DNA from: Pseudomonadota bacterium
GTDB taxonomy: Bacteria; Pseudomonadota; Gammaproteobacteria; Burkholderiales; Burkholderiaceae_C
Length of the DNA: 39,010 nt
NCBI GenBank assembly: GCA_018241185.1
Contig: JAFEEH010000206.1
Coordinates: forward strand, 1 to 39,010
Direction: 5' to 3'
The notes under the pieces: model-generated
Told to the model about the DNA's origin: nothing
The model's database searches: none
Seen by the model: only the letters and a program-made list of their open reading frames with translations
Translations under genes and position numbers: made by a program
Shown: positions 9,407-17,131 of the stretch, in pieces
How positions within the stretch are numbered: the stretch's first letter is position 1
How the letters are laid out: each line of letters begins with the position of its first letter

Positions 9407-10792
9407 ATGAACAGCGCCCCCTACGCACAACGCCGCGCCCGTCTGGCGGCGCAACTCGGCCCGGACGGCATCGCGATCGTGCCGACGGCGCCCGAGCAGC
9501 CGCGCAACCGCGACACGGATTTCCTGTACCGGCACGACAGTTACTTCTATTACCTCACCGGCTTCACCGAGCCCAACGCCTGGCTGGTGCTGGCCGGCGA
9601 CGGCCGCACCACGCTGTTCTGCGCGCCCAAGGACCTCGAACGCGAGATCTGGGACGGCTACCGCCTCGGCCCGGAGGCGGCACCGGGCGTGCTTGGCGTT
9701 GACGAGGCCTTCTCCGTCGCCACGCTCGACACCGCCCTGCCCCGCTTGCTGGAGAACCGCGGCACGGTGTGGTATCCCTTCGCCACCCATCCGGGCCTGG
9801 AATCGCGTGTCGACGGCTGGCTGCAGAAGGTGCGCGCCCGCGTGCGCTTCGGCGCGCTGTGCCCCGAGCAGCAACGGGACCTGTGCGGCCCCCTGGACGA
9901 GATGCGCCTCGTCAAGGACGCGCACGAGCAGGACATCATGCGCCGCGCGGCCGACATCAGCGCGCGCGCCCATGTCCGCGCGATGCAGACCTCGGCCCGC
10001 ATGCTGCGCGCCGGCCGGGAGGTGCGCGAATACCACCTCGACGCCGAACTGCTGCACGAATTCCGCCTCGGTGGCTCGCAGTACCCGGCCTACGGTTCGA
10101 TCGTGGCCGCCGGCGCCAACGCCTGCGTGCTGCACTACCGCGCCGATGCGGCCCCGGTGCGGGCCGGCGAACTGGTGCTGATCGACGCCGGCTGCGAGCT
10201 CGACGGCTACGCCAGCGACATCACGCGGACCTTTCCCGCCGACGGCAAGTTCACCGGGCCGCAGCGTGCGCTGTACGACCTGGTGCTGGCGAGCCAGGAT
10301 GCGGCGGTGGCGGCAACGCGCGCGGGCCAGCGCTTCAACGACCCGCACGAGGCGACCGTGAAGGTGCTGGCGCAGGGCCTGCTCGACCTCGGCCTGCTCG
10401 ACGCCAACAAGGTGGGGTCGGTGCAGGACGTGATCGACAACCGCAGCTACTTCCCCTTCTACATGCACCGCACCGGCCACTGGCTGGGCATGGACGTGCA
10501 CGATTGCGGCAGCTATGTGGAGCCCACGCAGGTGGGCGAAGTCAGCGAACGCAAGGACCCGCTCTCGGGCGAGCTCATCAAGAACCGCCCCAGCCGCATC
10601 CTGCAGCCGGGCATGGTGCTGACCATCGAGCCCGGCCTGTACGTGCGGCCTGCCGAGGGCGTGCCCGAGCAGTTCCACAACATCGGCATCCGAATCGAGG
10701 ACGACGCCATCGTGACGGAGAACGGCTGCGAACTGATCACGCGCGGCGTGCCGGTCCACGCCGACGAGATCGAGGCGCTGATGCGCGATTGA
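9407..10792 (+). CDS. pepP: Xaa-Pro aminopeptidase (aminopeptidase P)
   Basis: 461 residues, a cytosolic M24 metallopeptidase that removes N-terminal residues preceding proline. The N-terminal aminopeptidase-P domain spans ~1-170 and the pita-bread catalytic domain ~175-455. The five metal ligands are present: Asp260 (LIDAGCE), Asp271 (SDITRTF), His354 (YMHRTGHWLG), Glu408 (TIEPGLY) and Glu431 (GIRIEDD); the first three carry the same numbers as in E. coli PepP. The start at 9407 opens the conserved APYAQRRARL; there is no Shine-Dalgarno. It sits between two minus-strand lipoprotein paralogues and has its own terminator. Confidence 0.95.
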   Translation: MNSAPYAQRRARLAAQLGPDGIAIVPTAPEQPRNRDTDFLYRHDSYFYYLTGFTEPNAWLVLAGDGRTTLFCAPKDLEREIWDGYRLGPEAAPGVLGVDEAFSVATLDTALPRLLENRGTVWYPFATHPGLESRVDGWLQKVRARVRFGALCPEQQRDLCGPLDEMRLVKDAHEQDIMRRAADISARAHVRAMQTSARMLRAGREVREYHLDAELLHEFRLGGSQYPAYGSIVAAGANACVLHYRADAAPVRAGELVLIDAGCELDGYASDITRTFPADGKFTGPQRALYDLVLASQDAAVAATRAGQRFNDPHEATVKVLAQGLLDLGLLDANKVGSVQDVIDNRSYFPFYMHRTGHWLGMDVHDCGSYVEPTQVGEVSERKDPLSGELIKNRPSRILQPGMVLTIEPGLYVRPAEGVPEQFHNIGIRIEDDAIVTENGCELITRGVPVHADEIEALMRD

Positions 10793-10794
10793 TT

Positions 10795-10832
10795 GCAACG
10801 GGCCCGTCGGCGGCGGGCCCGTTGCGCTTCTT
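10795..10832 (+). terminator. Intrinsic terminator of pepP
   Basis: A perfect 12-bp stem GCAACGGGCCCG/CGGGCCCGTTGC with a 7-base loop (10807-10813) begins two bases after the pepP stop. It is followed by a modestly T-rich tail (GCTTCTTT). Confidence 0.85.
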
Positions 10833-10885
10833 TCCGCCCCGCATGCCGGGGGTATTCCGTGCAGCCGATCCGGCCGCGCCGATGC

Positions 10886-12958
10886 TCAGGGGATGTTGGC
10901 GGACATCACCTGGAACGGTCCTCCGGGCAGTCCGAACTCGCCGCCGTACTCGAAGGGATCGGCGCTGTTGCTGCCCATGCCGCAGCCACTGGGCGCCCCG
11001 CAGGCACTGCCGGGGTAGTTGTGCATGATCACCGGCCCGTAGCGATAGTTGCGTAGCGCGCGCCCGCCGTAGTCGGCCACCGAGACCACGTACGACTCGG
11101 TCCCGTTGTTGTCCGTGTCTTCGGCCGAGATCGGGTCCACCAGCCGGCTGTCCCGCAGCGTGCGCACCACCGAGCCGCTATTGCCGTTGCCGGCAAAGCG
11201 CACCCACTGCAACTGCCGATCGCCGCGCGAGGTGACGATGACCTCGCGAGTGATGTCCGGGTACAGGGCATTGCCTGCCTTCTCCTTGACCAGCGCGATG
11301 CCCGTGGGGTTGCGCCCCACCGCCACGGTGCCGACTTCCACGATGCTTCCTGCCGAGCCGGTACCGGCCGTGGGGTAGTCGCCCAGGTTGAAGATGTGCA
11401 ACAGGCCTTCCTGCGTGGCCACCCAGGCGCGCCGGTTGGTGCCCCAGGCGTAGGTCTTCACGGCCGTCGGCCGGTTGCCCATTGCCACCGTCTTGATGAC
11501 CGTGGGGGTCTGCTCGGGCGCGGCGACGAAGGTGCGCGGCCACTGCGAATCGGCCGGGCCGACCGAGGTGGTCACGCCATAGTCCGCGTCGCTGCCGAAG
11601 TACATGCGCTGGTAGTACGCGAACAGGGGACGCAGGTCCAGGAAAGCGACCTTCTGCTCGGACTTGGAAGCCACCACCGCGATGCCGGCCTTGGCGTAAC
11701 GGTCGTAGTTTCGCCCGCCGCTCTTGAAGGTCGCGCGGTTGGTCGCGCTGCTCAATGGAAGGTCATAGGTGGATTCCTGGCCGGGCGCCCCCGCTGACAG
11801 ATAGGCTTCGCGGCTGACGCCCGTAGTGACGGAGATGTCGGTCGGCGCCTTCATCTCCGCGGGCAGTGGGATGTAGCCCAGCACCTTCATGTACGCCGTG
11901 TTGCCGAGATTGGGCAGGCCTGGATACAAGCCATTCCATTCGCCCCACCAGGAACTGGACGATGCCGGGTTGGCCGGTGTGCAGCCTTCGCACAGGCCGG
12001 CCAGTGCCACTACGGCTACCTCGCCGCGCAGGTTGACCGTGTCCCACACGGTGATCAGCGCGAACTCGTTGCTGTTGGTTATCGCGATCGCCGTGGGCAC
12101 CTTGCCTGCAGCCAGCTGGGCACTGGCCTTGTTGGTCGAGGTGTTGCTCTGCGCCGAGCCGATGAAGCCGGTGTCGAACACCATCAGGCTGTTCATGCAC
12201 CAGCCGGGCCGGCCAGGGCACCGCGCCACGCTCACCGGATTGCCGACCGCCGCGCCAGCCTGCCGGTAGGCGATGCCGCTGATCTCGTCGACTCCCCCTC
12301 CGTAGTACACCCACATCAGCTCCGGTCGCTGGGAGAAAACGCCGTTGCTCATCGAGCTGATGGCCAAGTCGGCCACGCCCAGGCGCTGGGCGGGCACGTC
12401 GGGGAGATAGGCAACATGGCCAACGTTGGACGAGTAGCCGCCGACGTCGTTGCTCCATGCGCCGACCTGCCAGGTGCCGCAGTAGGCGGGGTCGCAACCC
12501 CGTTGACCGCCGTTGCGATCGGACACGTACGCAATGTCGGGACGCTTGGACCAGGTGGGCAGGCCGTCGTTGCCGCCGGTGCCATAGGCGGACGGGGCCG
12601 GTCCGTAGCGGTAGTCGATGCCCGCAGCCGTGCCCATCGCGGCGGCCACCGCGCGGTAGTTGGCCGCGTCGAAGGTGGTCGCACCGCCCCTCGGGGGACG
12701 ACGGAAACGGGTGGCCACATTCCATGCCTTCTCGCCGGCATCCGCCGCGATGGCGACGGTCGCCTGCGGCTGTGCGTCGCCGGCCTGCGCCACCTGGGCC
12801 AGGTCACGCATCGCCGAATCCTGCTCGGCCTTGGCAGAACCGGCGGAATCCCCGCCGGCGGCAAGGGCAGGCAGCGTGAAGTCGCCGTCGCCTCCCCCGC
12901 ATGCCACCAGGGCCACGCTTGCAAACACCAGAGTCCCCGCGAAGCTGATTACTCTCAT
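10886..12958 (-). CDS. Cys-rich lipoprotein of unknown function, paralogue 2
   Basis: 690 residues. The lipobox is LVAC (Cys20). Instead of the polyglycine linker of paralogue 1 it has a short GGG and an Ala/Asp/Gln-rich stretch to ~residue 95. From there on the two proteins align nearly without gaps (for example YRYGPAPSAYGTG, DRNGGQRGCDPAYCGTWQ, DLPLSSATNRATFKSGGRNY), including all four Cys pairs. An ACGGAGG Shine-Dalgarno eight bases before ATG 12958 fixes the start; a longer in-frame extension has no homology to paralogue 1. No known domain was recognised beyond a propeller-like feel of repeated WVATQEG/LHIFNLGDYP motifs. Confidence 0.82.
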   Translation of the reverse strand: MRVISFAGTLVFASVALVACGGGDGDFTLPALAAGGDSAGSAKAEQDSAMRDLAQVAQAGDAQPQATVAIAADAGEKAWNVATRFRRPPRGGATTFDAANYRAVAAAMGTAAGIDYRYGPAPSAYGTGGNDGLPTWSKRPDIAYVSDRNGGQRGCDPAYCGTWQVGAWSNDVGGYSSNVGHVAYLPDVPAQRLGVADLAISSMSNGVFSQRPELMWVYYGGGVDEISGIAYRQAGAAVGNPVSVARCPGRPGWCMNSLMVFDTGFIGSAQSNTSTNKASAQLAAGKVPTAIAITNSNEFALITVWDTVNLRGEVAVVALAGLCEGCTPANPASSSSWWGEWNGLYPGLPNLGNTAYMKVLGYIPLPAEMKAPTDISVTTGVSREAYLSAGAPGQESTYDLPLSSATNRATFKSGGRNYDRYAKAGIAVVASKSEQKVAFLDLRPLFAYYQRMYFGSDADYGVTTSVGPADSQWPRTFVAAPEQTPTVIKTVAMGNRPTAVKTYAWGTNRRAWVATQEGLLHIFNLGDYPTAGTGSAGSIVEVGTVAVGRNPTGIALVKEKAGNALYPDITREVIVTSRGDRQLQWVRFAGNGNSGSVVRTLRDSRLVDPISAEDTDNNGTESYVVSVADYGGRALRNYRYGPVIMHNYPGSACGAPSGCGMGSNSADPFEYGGEFGLPGGPFQVMSANIP

Positions 12959-13321
12959 GGCGATTTCCTCCGTTGGATATGACCGGGTTTTTGTTCCACC
13001 GACCGAAGTTGAAAAACAATCTTGCGAGTGGTTCAAAGTGTTGCGGAATCGTTGACGAACTGTCACCCCGACGGATGGAGGGATGCGCGTCCGAGGTTCA
13101 GATCGAACACGACAAGGCGATTCGGGCGGGAAACCGTGGCGCGAAAGGCCCCTTCTCCGCCGGGCACTTGGGCAAGCGGCGTTTCGCTGCAGCAACGAGG
13201 AATCGCGACGGCTGGGCCGCGCGGCCCAGCGCTGGAGCGAGGTCCGGCACCACGTTCAGCGCCCGGAAAGACAGCCCGACGGCGCCCAGACGCGCCCGCG
13301 GCCGCTGTGGCAGTGCAGGCG
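12959..13321. other. 363-bp intergenic region without a convincing gene
   Basis: It separates the start of lipoprotein paralogue 2 from the stop of the DadA-like oxidase. The first ~90 bp next to the lipoprotein gene are AT-richer and should hold its promoter, but no clear -35/-10 pair was found. The remainder is open in several frames, as usual for GC-rich DNA, with no ribosome site or recognisable protein. Confidence 0.5.
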
Positions 13322-14569
13322 TTACGCGCCGTGAAGGAAGCGCCGTGCCGAATAGGGCGCCGGGTCGACCACAGGCGCCTCGCCGCCGATCAGTTCGGCC
13401 AGCAGCCGGCCGCTCACGGGGCCGAGCGTGAAGCCCTGGTGCGCATGCCCGAAGTTGAACCACAGGCCACGGTGACGCGGCGCCGGGCCGATGACGGGCT
13501 TCATGTCGGCGGTGCAGGGCCGCGCGCCGAGCCAGGGCTGAGCCTCCACCGGCTCGGGCAGCTCGAGCAGCTCGCGGGCATGGGCTTCGGCGCGGCCCAG
13601 CTGCCAGGGCGTGGCGGGCGCGTCCTGCTTCGCGAACTCGGCGCCCGTGGTGATGCGCACGCCGCGCTGCATGGGTGCGATCACCAGGCCACGGCCGACG
13701 TCGTACAGCGGCAGGCGCGGCGCGGCGCCGCCGCGGTAGTGACGGTGGTATCCGCGCTTGACGAACAGCGGCAGCCGGTAGCCCATCGGCCGCAGCAGCG
13801 CATCGGCCCAGGGGCCCAGGGCGACCACCGCGTGCTCGGCCTCGAGCGGGCCGTCAACAGTCCGCACGGCCCAGCCGGTCGCGGTCTGCCGCAGCGTCGA
13901 AGCGTCTCCCTCGGCGAGCGTGCCGCCCAGGCGCTGGAAGTGCGCCGCGTAGCGCGCGACCAGCTCGCCCGGATCGCTCACGCTCCACGGGTCGCGCCAG
14001 TGAATCGCGCCGGCCAGGCGGGTGCGCAGCGCAGGCTCGGCAGCGGCGAGGGCCGCGCCATCCAGCAGGTCCGTGCGCAGGCCGTGGCGGTTCGAGAGCG
14101 CCTGCGCCTCGGCGGCCGCCAGGTCCATCGACGCGGCGTCGCGGAAGATGTGCAGGTAGCCCTCGCGGCGCACCAGGTCGTCGGCACCGGCGGCAGCGAC
14201 GAGCGGCGCGTGCTCGTCGGTCGCGTGGGCGATCAGTCGCGCATAGGCCTCGGCGATGGTGGGGTAGCGGCCCGCGCCCGAGTTGCGCCAGTAGCGCGCC
14301 AGCCCGGCGGCCACGTGCGGCAACGCGCCCAGGTGGTAGTTGACGTCGGCGCCGCGCTTGAGCGCCACGCCCGCCAGCTTGGCGATGCTGCGCGGAAAGG
14401 CGTAGGGCGCGACCGCCTCGCGCTGGATGATGCCGGCGTTGCCGTACGAGGTCTCGCGCCCGGGTGCGCGCCGGTCGACCAGCACCACCGCGTGGCCGCG
14501 CATGGCCAGGTGCACGGCGGTGCAGGTGCCGACCATGCCGGCGCCCAGCACGAGCACGCTGCGGCTCAT
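13322..14569 (-). CDS. DadA-like FAD-dependent D-amino-acid oxidase/dehydrogenase
   Basis: 415 residues of the DAO superfamily. The FAD Rossmann motif is VLGAGMVG (residues 7-14), followed by VDRRAPGRETSYGNAG, the typical D-amino acid dehydrogenase stretch. The C-terminal part has the conserved ARPCTADMKPVIG and NFGHAHQGFTLGPVSG. Such enzymes oxidise an amino group to an imine, which hydrolyses to the oxo acid, passing electrons to oxygen or quinone. Its ATG overlaps the stop of the upstream Rid-family gene in ATGA, so the two are translationally coupled. The exact substrate is unknown; the dadA symbol is avoided because related oxidases act on proline, hydroxyproline or glycine. Confidence 0.85.
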   Translation of the reverse strand: MSRSVLVLGAGMVGTCTAVHLAMRGHAVVLVDRRAPGRETSYGNAGIIQREAVAPYAFPRSIAKLAGVALKRGADVNYHLGALPHVAAGLARYWRNSGAGRYPTIAEAYARLIAHATDEHAPLVAAAGADDLVRREGYLHIFRDAASMDLAAAEAQALSNRHGLRTDLLDGAALAAAEPALRTRLAGAIHWRDPWSVSDPGELVARYAAHFQRLGGTLAEGDASTLRQTATGWAVRTVDGPLEAEHAVVALGPWADALLRPMGYRLPLFVKRGYHRHYRGGAAPRLPLYDVGRGLVIAPMQRGVRITTGAEFAKQDAPATPWQLGRAEAHARELLELPEPVEAQPWLGARPCTADMKPVIGPAPRHRGLWFNFGHAHQGFTLGPVSGRLLAELIGGEAPVVDPAPYSARRFLHGA

Positions 14570-14919
14570 CGCGCGCGGCTCGCGACCACCGTCAGTTCGA
14601 GCAGCGCGCCGGGCAGCATGAGGTCGGCGCGGACCGTGGTGCGCACCGGCCGGGGCTCGGCGAAATGCTCGGCATAGACGCGGTTGAAGCCGGCGAAGTC
14701 GGCCGCATGCACGAGGTACGCGGTCACCGAGACCACGTCGTTCAATCCAAGCCCCTCGCTTTGCAGGGTGGCTGTGATGCGCTCGAGGGTCAGGGCGGTC
14801 TGCGCCTCGATGCCCTCGGGCATGGCACCTTCGGGCACGAGCGGCAGCTCGCCCGAAAGAAACACGAGATCGCCCACGCGGCGGGTCTTGGAGAAGGGAA
14901 GTGCGGACGCTTGCGGCAT
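14566..14919 (-). CDS. Rid (YjgF/YER057c) family protein
   Basis: 117 residues, the usual length for the trimeric Rid fold. The family includes enzymes that hydrolyse reactive 2-imino acids and others with catabolic roles. Typical stretches are present (LVFLSGELPLVPEG, GLGLNDVVSVTAYLVHAADF, FNRVYAEHF). At the position of the RidA carboxylate-binding arginine (E. coli Arg105, just before LP) I read Met101, so it is probably one of the non-RidA subfamilies and may not be a classical imine deaminase. It is the first gene of a two-gene operon with the oxidase that would generate an imine. A LysR-type dyad and promoter-like boxes lie upstream. Confidence 0.85.
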   Translation of the reverse strand: MPQASALPFSKTRRVGDLVFLSGELPLVPEGAMPEGIEAQTALTLERITATLQSEGLGLNDVVSVTAYLVHAADFAGFNRVYAEHFAEPRPVRTTVRADLMLPGALLELTVVASRAR

Positions 14920-14952
14920 GGCGGCGGGGAAAGCAGGGAAGACGATGGCCGG

Positions 14953-14981
14953 ATTATTCGGCAGGCCACGCCCCGCAGCGA
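14953..14981 (-). promoter_or_regulatory. Candidate promoter of the Rid-oxidase operon
   Basis: Minus strand: -35 TCGCTG (14981-14976), 17-bp spacer, -10 AATAAT (14958-14953). The predicted start point near 14946 places the upstream dyad centre at about -64. The weak -35 fits an activator-dependent promoter. Confidence 0.55.
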
Positions 14982-15000
14982 TCGCGGCCGTCGAATGTTG

Positions 15001-15019
15001 CGTTGCGCATCAGGCAACG
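15001..15019. promoter_or_regulatory. LysR-type operator dyad, arm 1
   Basis: A perfect inverted repeat CGTTGC-N7-GCAACG (extended by one more pair at each side) contains the T-N11-A core of LysR binding sites. Its near end is 82 bp from the Rid gene start. The same dyad with a different 7-base centre occurs at 16004-16022, also 82 bp from the start of the opposite operon. Confidence 0.7.
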
Positions 15020-15029
15020 CTATGCCGCG

Positions 15030-15986
15030 TCATCCCTCCCGTGCCAGCGTTTCGCGCAGATGATCGATGAAGGCCCGTGCCGCATCGGGCAGGTGGCGGC
15101 CCGCCATGGTCTGCACCTCGAAGTGGCGCTCGTTCATCTCGCGGTCACGCAAGGGGATCGCCGCGATGCTGCCGTTGTGCAGCTGCTGGCGCAGCGCCAG
15201 TTCGCCGCAGAAGGTCACGGCGCGGGTGCAGGCCACGTACTGGATGAGCGGATAGAGGTGGTCACTGGTGATGACCGGCTCCAGCGGCAGGCCCTGCCGG
15301 CTGCAGCTGATGTCGAGCAGTTGCCGCAGCGTGGACGTGCCCGCCGGCAGCGCCAGCGGATGCGCCACCACCTGCGCGAGCGAGACCTGGCGCCGCGTGG
15401 CCAGCGGGTGGCCCGGCGCGACGATGGCGAGCACGGGCGCCGGGTGGCGCAGTTCGACGTTCAGGCCGCGCTCGGAGCTCAGGCTCACCGTCACGCCGAT
15501 GTCGGCGATGCCTTCACGCACGCGTCGCGCGACCTCGCGCTGCACACACATGTCGAGCGTGAAGTGGATGCCCGGACAGCGCGCCTGGAACTGGGCCACC
15601 AGCGCGGGCAGAAACTCGTAGGCGAAACCCTCGGTGGCCACCACGCGCACCTCGCCCTGGCGCAGGCCGCGCAGCGCGAGGATGTCGTCCGCCACGCGCT
15701 CGATGTCGAGCCACGCGCGCCGCGCATGCGCGGCCAGCAGCTCGCCGGCCGAGTTGAGTGCCATGCCGCGCGCACGGCGCTCGAAGAGCAGCGTGTCGAG
15801 TTCGCGTTCGAGCCGCCCGATCTGGCGGCTGACGGCCGAGGGCGCCACCTCCAGCCGCGCCGCGGCCTCGGTGACGGAGCCGGCACGCGCCACCTCGAGA
15901 AAGTAGCGCAACGCAACCTCCTGCAGCACGCCCTGGTTGAAGGATGGGCGGGCGCTCGTGCGCGAACGGGGACGGACGGCGGGCAT
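15030..15986 (-). CDS. LysR-family transcriptional regulator
   Basis: 318 residues. The winged helix-turn-helix lies at ~25-82 (LRYFLEVARAGSVTEAAARLEVAPSAVSRQ in two pieces), followed by the effector-binding domain to ~310 (VVATEGFAYEFLPALVAQF). An 18-residue Arg/Ser-rich leader precedes the usual start, so a slightly later start cannot be excluded. It lies between the Rid-oxidase operon (same strand, downstream) and the divergent receptor-amidase operon. Identical dyads on both sides suggest it controls both and, through the one 18 bp from its own start, itself. Confidence 0.93.
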   Translation of the reverse strand: MPAVRPRSRTSARPSFNQGVLQEVALRYFLEVARAGSVTEAAARLEVAPSAVSRQIGRLERELDTLLFERRARGMALNSAGELLAAHARRAWLDIERVADDILALRGLRQGEVRVVATEGFAYEFLPALVAQFQARCPGIHFTLDMCVQREVARRVREGIADIGVTVSLSSERGLNVELRHPAPVLAIVAPGHPLATRRQVSLAQVVAHPLALPAGTSTLRQLLDISCSRQGLPLEPVITSDHLYPLIQYVACTRAVTFCGELALRQQLHNGSIAAIPLRDREMNERHFEVQTMAGRHLPDAARAFIDHLRETLAREG

Positions 15987-16003
15987 GGGTGGCGCGGGCT
16001 TTG

Positions 16004-16022
16004 CGTTGCCGTTCGGGCAACG
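16004..16022. promoter_or_regulatory. LysR-type operator dyad, arm 2
   Basis: A perfect inverted repeat CGTTGC-N7-GCAACG with the T-N11-A core, 18 bp upstream of the LysR start and 82 bp upstream of the solute receptor start. Its centre (16013) falls at about -65 of the receptor promoter, the usual place of the LysR recognition site. Confidence 0.7.
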
Positions 16023-16042
16023 AAACTTTATGAAGCTTGTGC

Positions 16043-16071
16043 TTGCTGCACGGCAGGCGCGTTTCTAGCAT
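16043..16071 (+). promoter_or_regulatory. Candidate promoter of the receptor-amidase operon
   Basis: -35 TTGCTG (16043-16048), 17-bp spacer, -10 TAGCAT (16066-16071), predicted start near 16078, giving a ~26-base leader before the receptor ATG. The geometry relative to the dyad is the same, within one base, as on the Rid side. Confidence 0.6.
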
Positions 16072-16103
16072 GGACCGATGTCGTCGTCGAAAGGTGCCTT
16101 GCC

Positions 16104-17129
16104 ATGAAGCTCACGCCCCACGTTCCCACTCCCACCCCGGGAGCGCGCCGCCGCGCCTTCGCACTGGCGGCGGCCGGTCTGTTCGCCACCGTCGGCCTCG
16201 CTCTGCCCAGCGTGGCATGGGCGCAATCGGCCTGGCCCGCCAAGCCGATCACGCTGGTCATTCCCTTCCCGCCGGGCGGCAGTGCCGACGTCATCGGGCG
16301 CCTGGTCGGGCAGCGGATGTCGGACGAACTGGGCCAGCCGGTGATCATCGACAACCGGCCCGGCGCCGGCACCGCCATCGCGGCCGGCCTGGTGGCCAAG
16401 GCGCCGGCGGACGGCTACACGCTGTTCCTCGGCTCGGGTTCGACTTTCACGGCCAACCCGGCGATCCGCAGCAACCTGCCCTACGACACGCTCAAGAGCT
16501 TCGACCCGATCGCAATCGTGGCGCGCATCCCGCTGATCGTGCTGGCCACCAAGGACGTGCCGGTCAACAACGTCAAGGAATTCGTCGCCGCGATCAAGGC
16601 CGCGCCCGACAAGTATTCGTATGCCTCATTCGGCGCCGGCACCACCTCGCACTTCACCGGCGAGATCGTGCTGCACGCGGTGGGCGCCAAGCTGATGCAC
16701 GTGCCCTACAAGGGCAGCGCACCGGCGATGACCGACCTGATCGGCGGGCAGGTGCCCTTCTCGGTCGACACCGTCACCGCCGCCATTCCGCAGCTCAAGG
16801 CCGGCAAGGTGAAGGCCATCGCCGTGACCACCGCCAAGCGGTCCTCGCAGCTGCCCGACGTGCCGACCTTCGCCGAGGCCGGCTACAAGGACATCGACGC
16901 CGACACCTGGATCATGCTGGTCGCGCCCAAGGGCACGCCGGCACCGGTGCGCGAGCGGCTGGAAAAGGCGCTGGCGAAGATCGTCGCCACGCCCGCCGCC
17001 AAGGCCGCGCTGCAGGCGCAAGGCGCCGAGCCCGCCTTCGCCGGCGCCGCCGCTTCGCTGGCGCAGATCGAGCGCGAGCTGCCGCTGATGCGCGCCGTGG
17101 CGCAGCGTGCCGACATCCGGGCGGATTGA
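16104..17129 (+). CDS. Bug-type (tripartite tricarboxylate transporter) periplasmic receptor
   Basis: 341 residues. A signal peptide ends at AWA (residue ~40) after an Arg-rich n-region. Family features: WPAKPITLVIPFPPGGSADV, IIDNRPGAGTAIAAGLVAKA, HVPYKGSAPAMTDLIGGQV and PDVPTFAEAGY. These proteins bind small carboxylates or amides in the periplasm. No TctA/TctB membrane genes are nearby, which is common for this large family. The amidase start lies at or just past its stop, so the two are co-transcribed; the ligand may be the amidase substrate, but this is inference. Confidence 0.93.
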   Translation: MKLTPHVPTPTPGARRRAFALAAAGLFATVGLALPSVAWAQSAWPAKPITLVIPFPPGGSADVIGRLVGQRMSDELGQPVIIDNRPGAGTAIAAGLVAKAPADGYTLFLGSGSTFTANPAIRSNLPYDTLKSFDPIAIVARIPLIVLATKDVPVNNVKEFVAAIKAAPDKYSYASFGAGTTSHFTGEIVLHAVGAKLMHVPYKGSAPAMTDLIGGQVPFSVDTVTAAIPQLKAGKVKAIAVTTAKRSSQLPDVPTFAEAGYKDIDADTWIMLVAPKGTPAPVRERLEKALAKIVATPAAKAALQAQGAEPAFAGAAASLAQIERELPLMRAVAQRADIRAD

Positions 17130-17131
17130 CG

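Noticed and set aside
12959-13195. 79-codon N-terminal extension of lipoprotein paralogue 2
   Set aside because: It would bury the lipoprotein signal peptide; the ATG at 12958 has a good Shine-Dalgarno and matches paralogue 1.
13098-13321. Minus-strand frame downstream of the oxidase stop
   Set aside because: Open, but without ribosome site, start or family resemblance; kept only as part of the 363-bp intergenic note.
13022-14677. 551-codon plus-strand frame opposite the DadA-like oxidase
   Set aside because: Low-complexity Arg/Ala/Gly product; the opposite strand holds a clear DAO-family protein.
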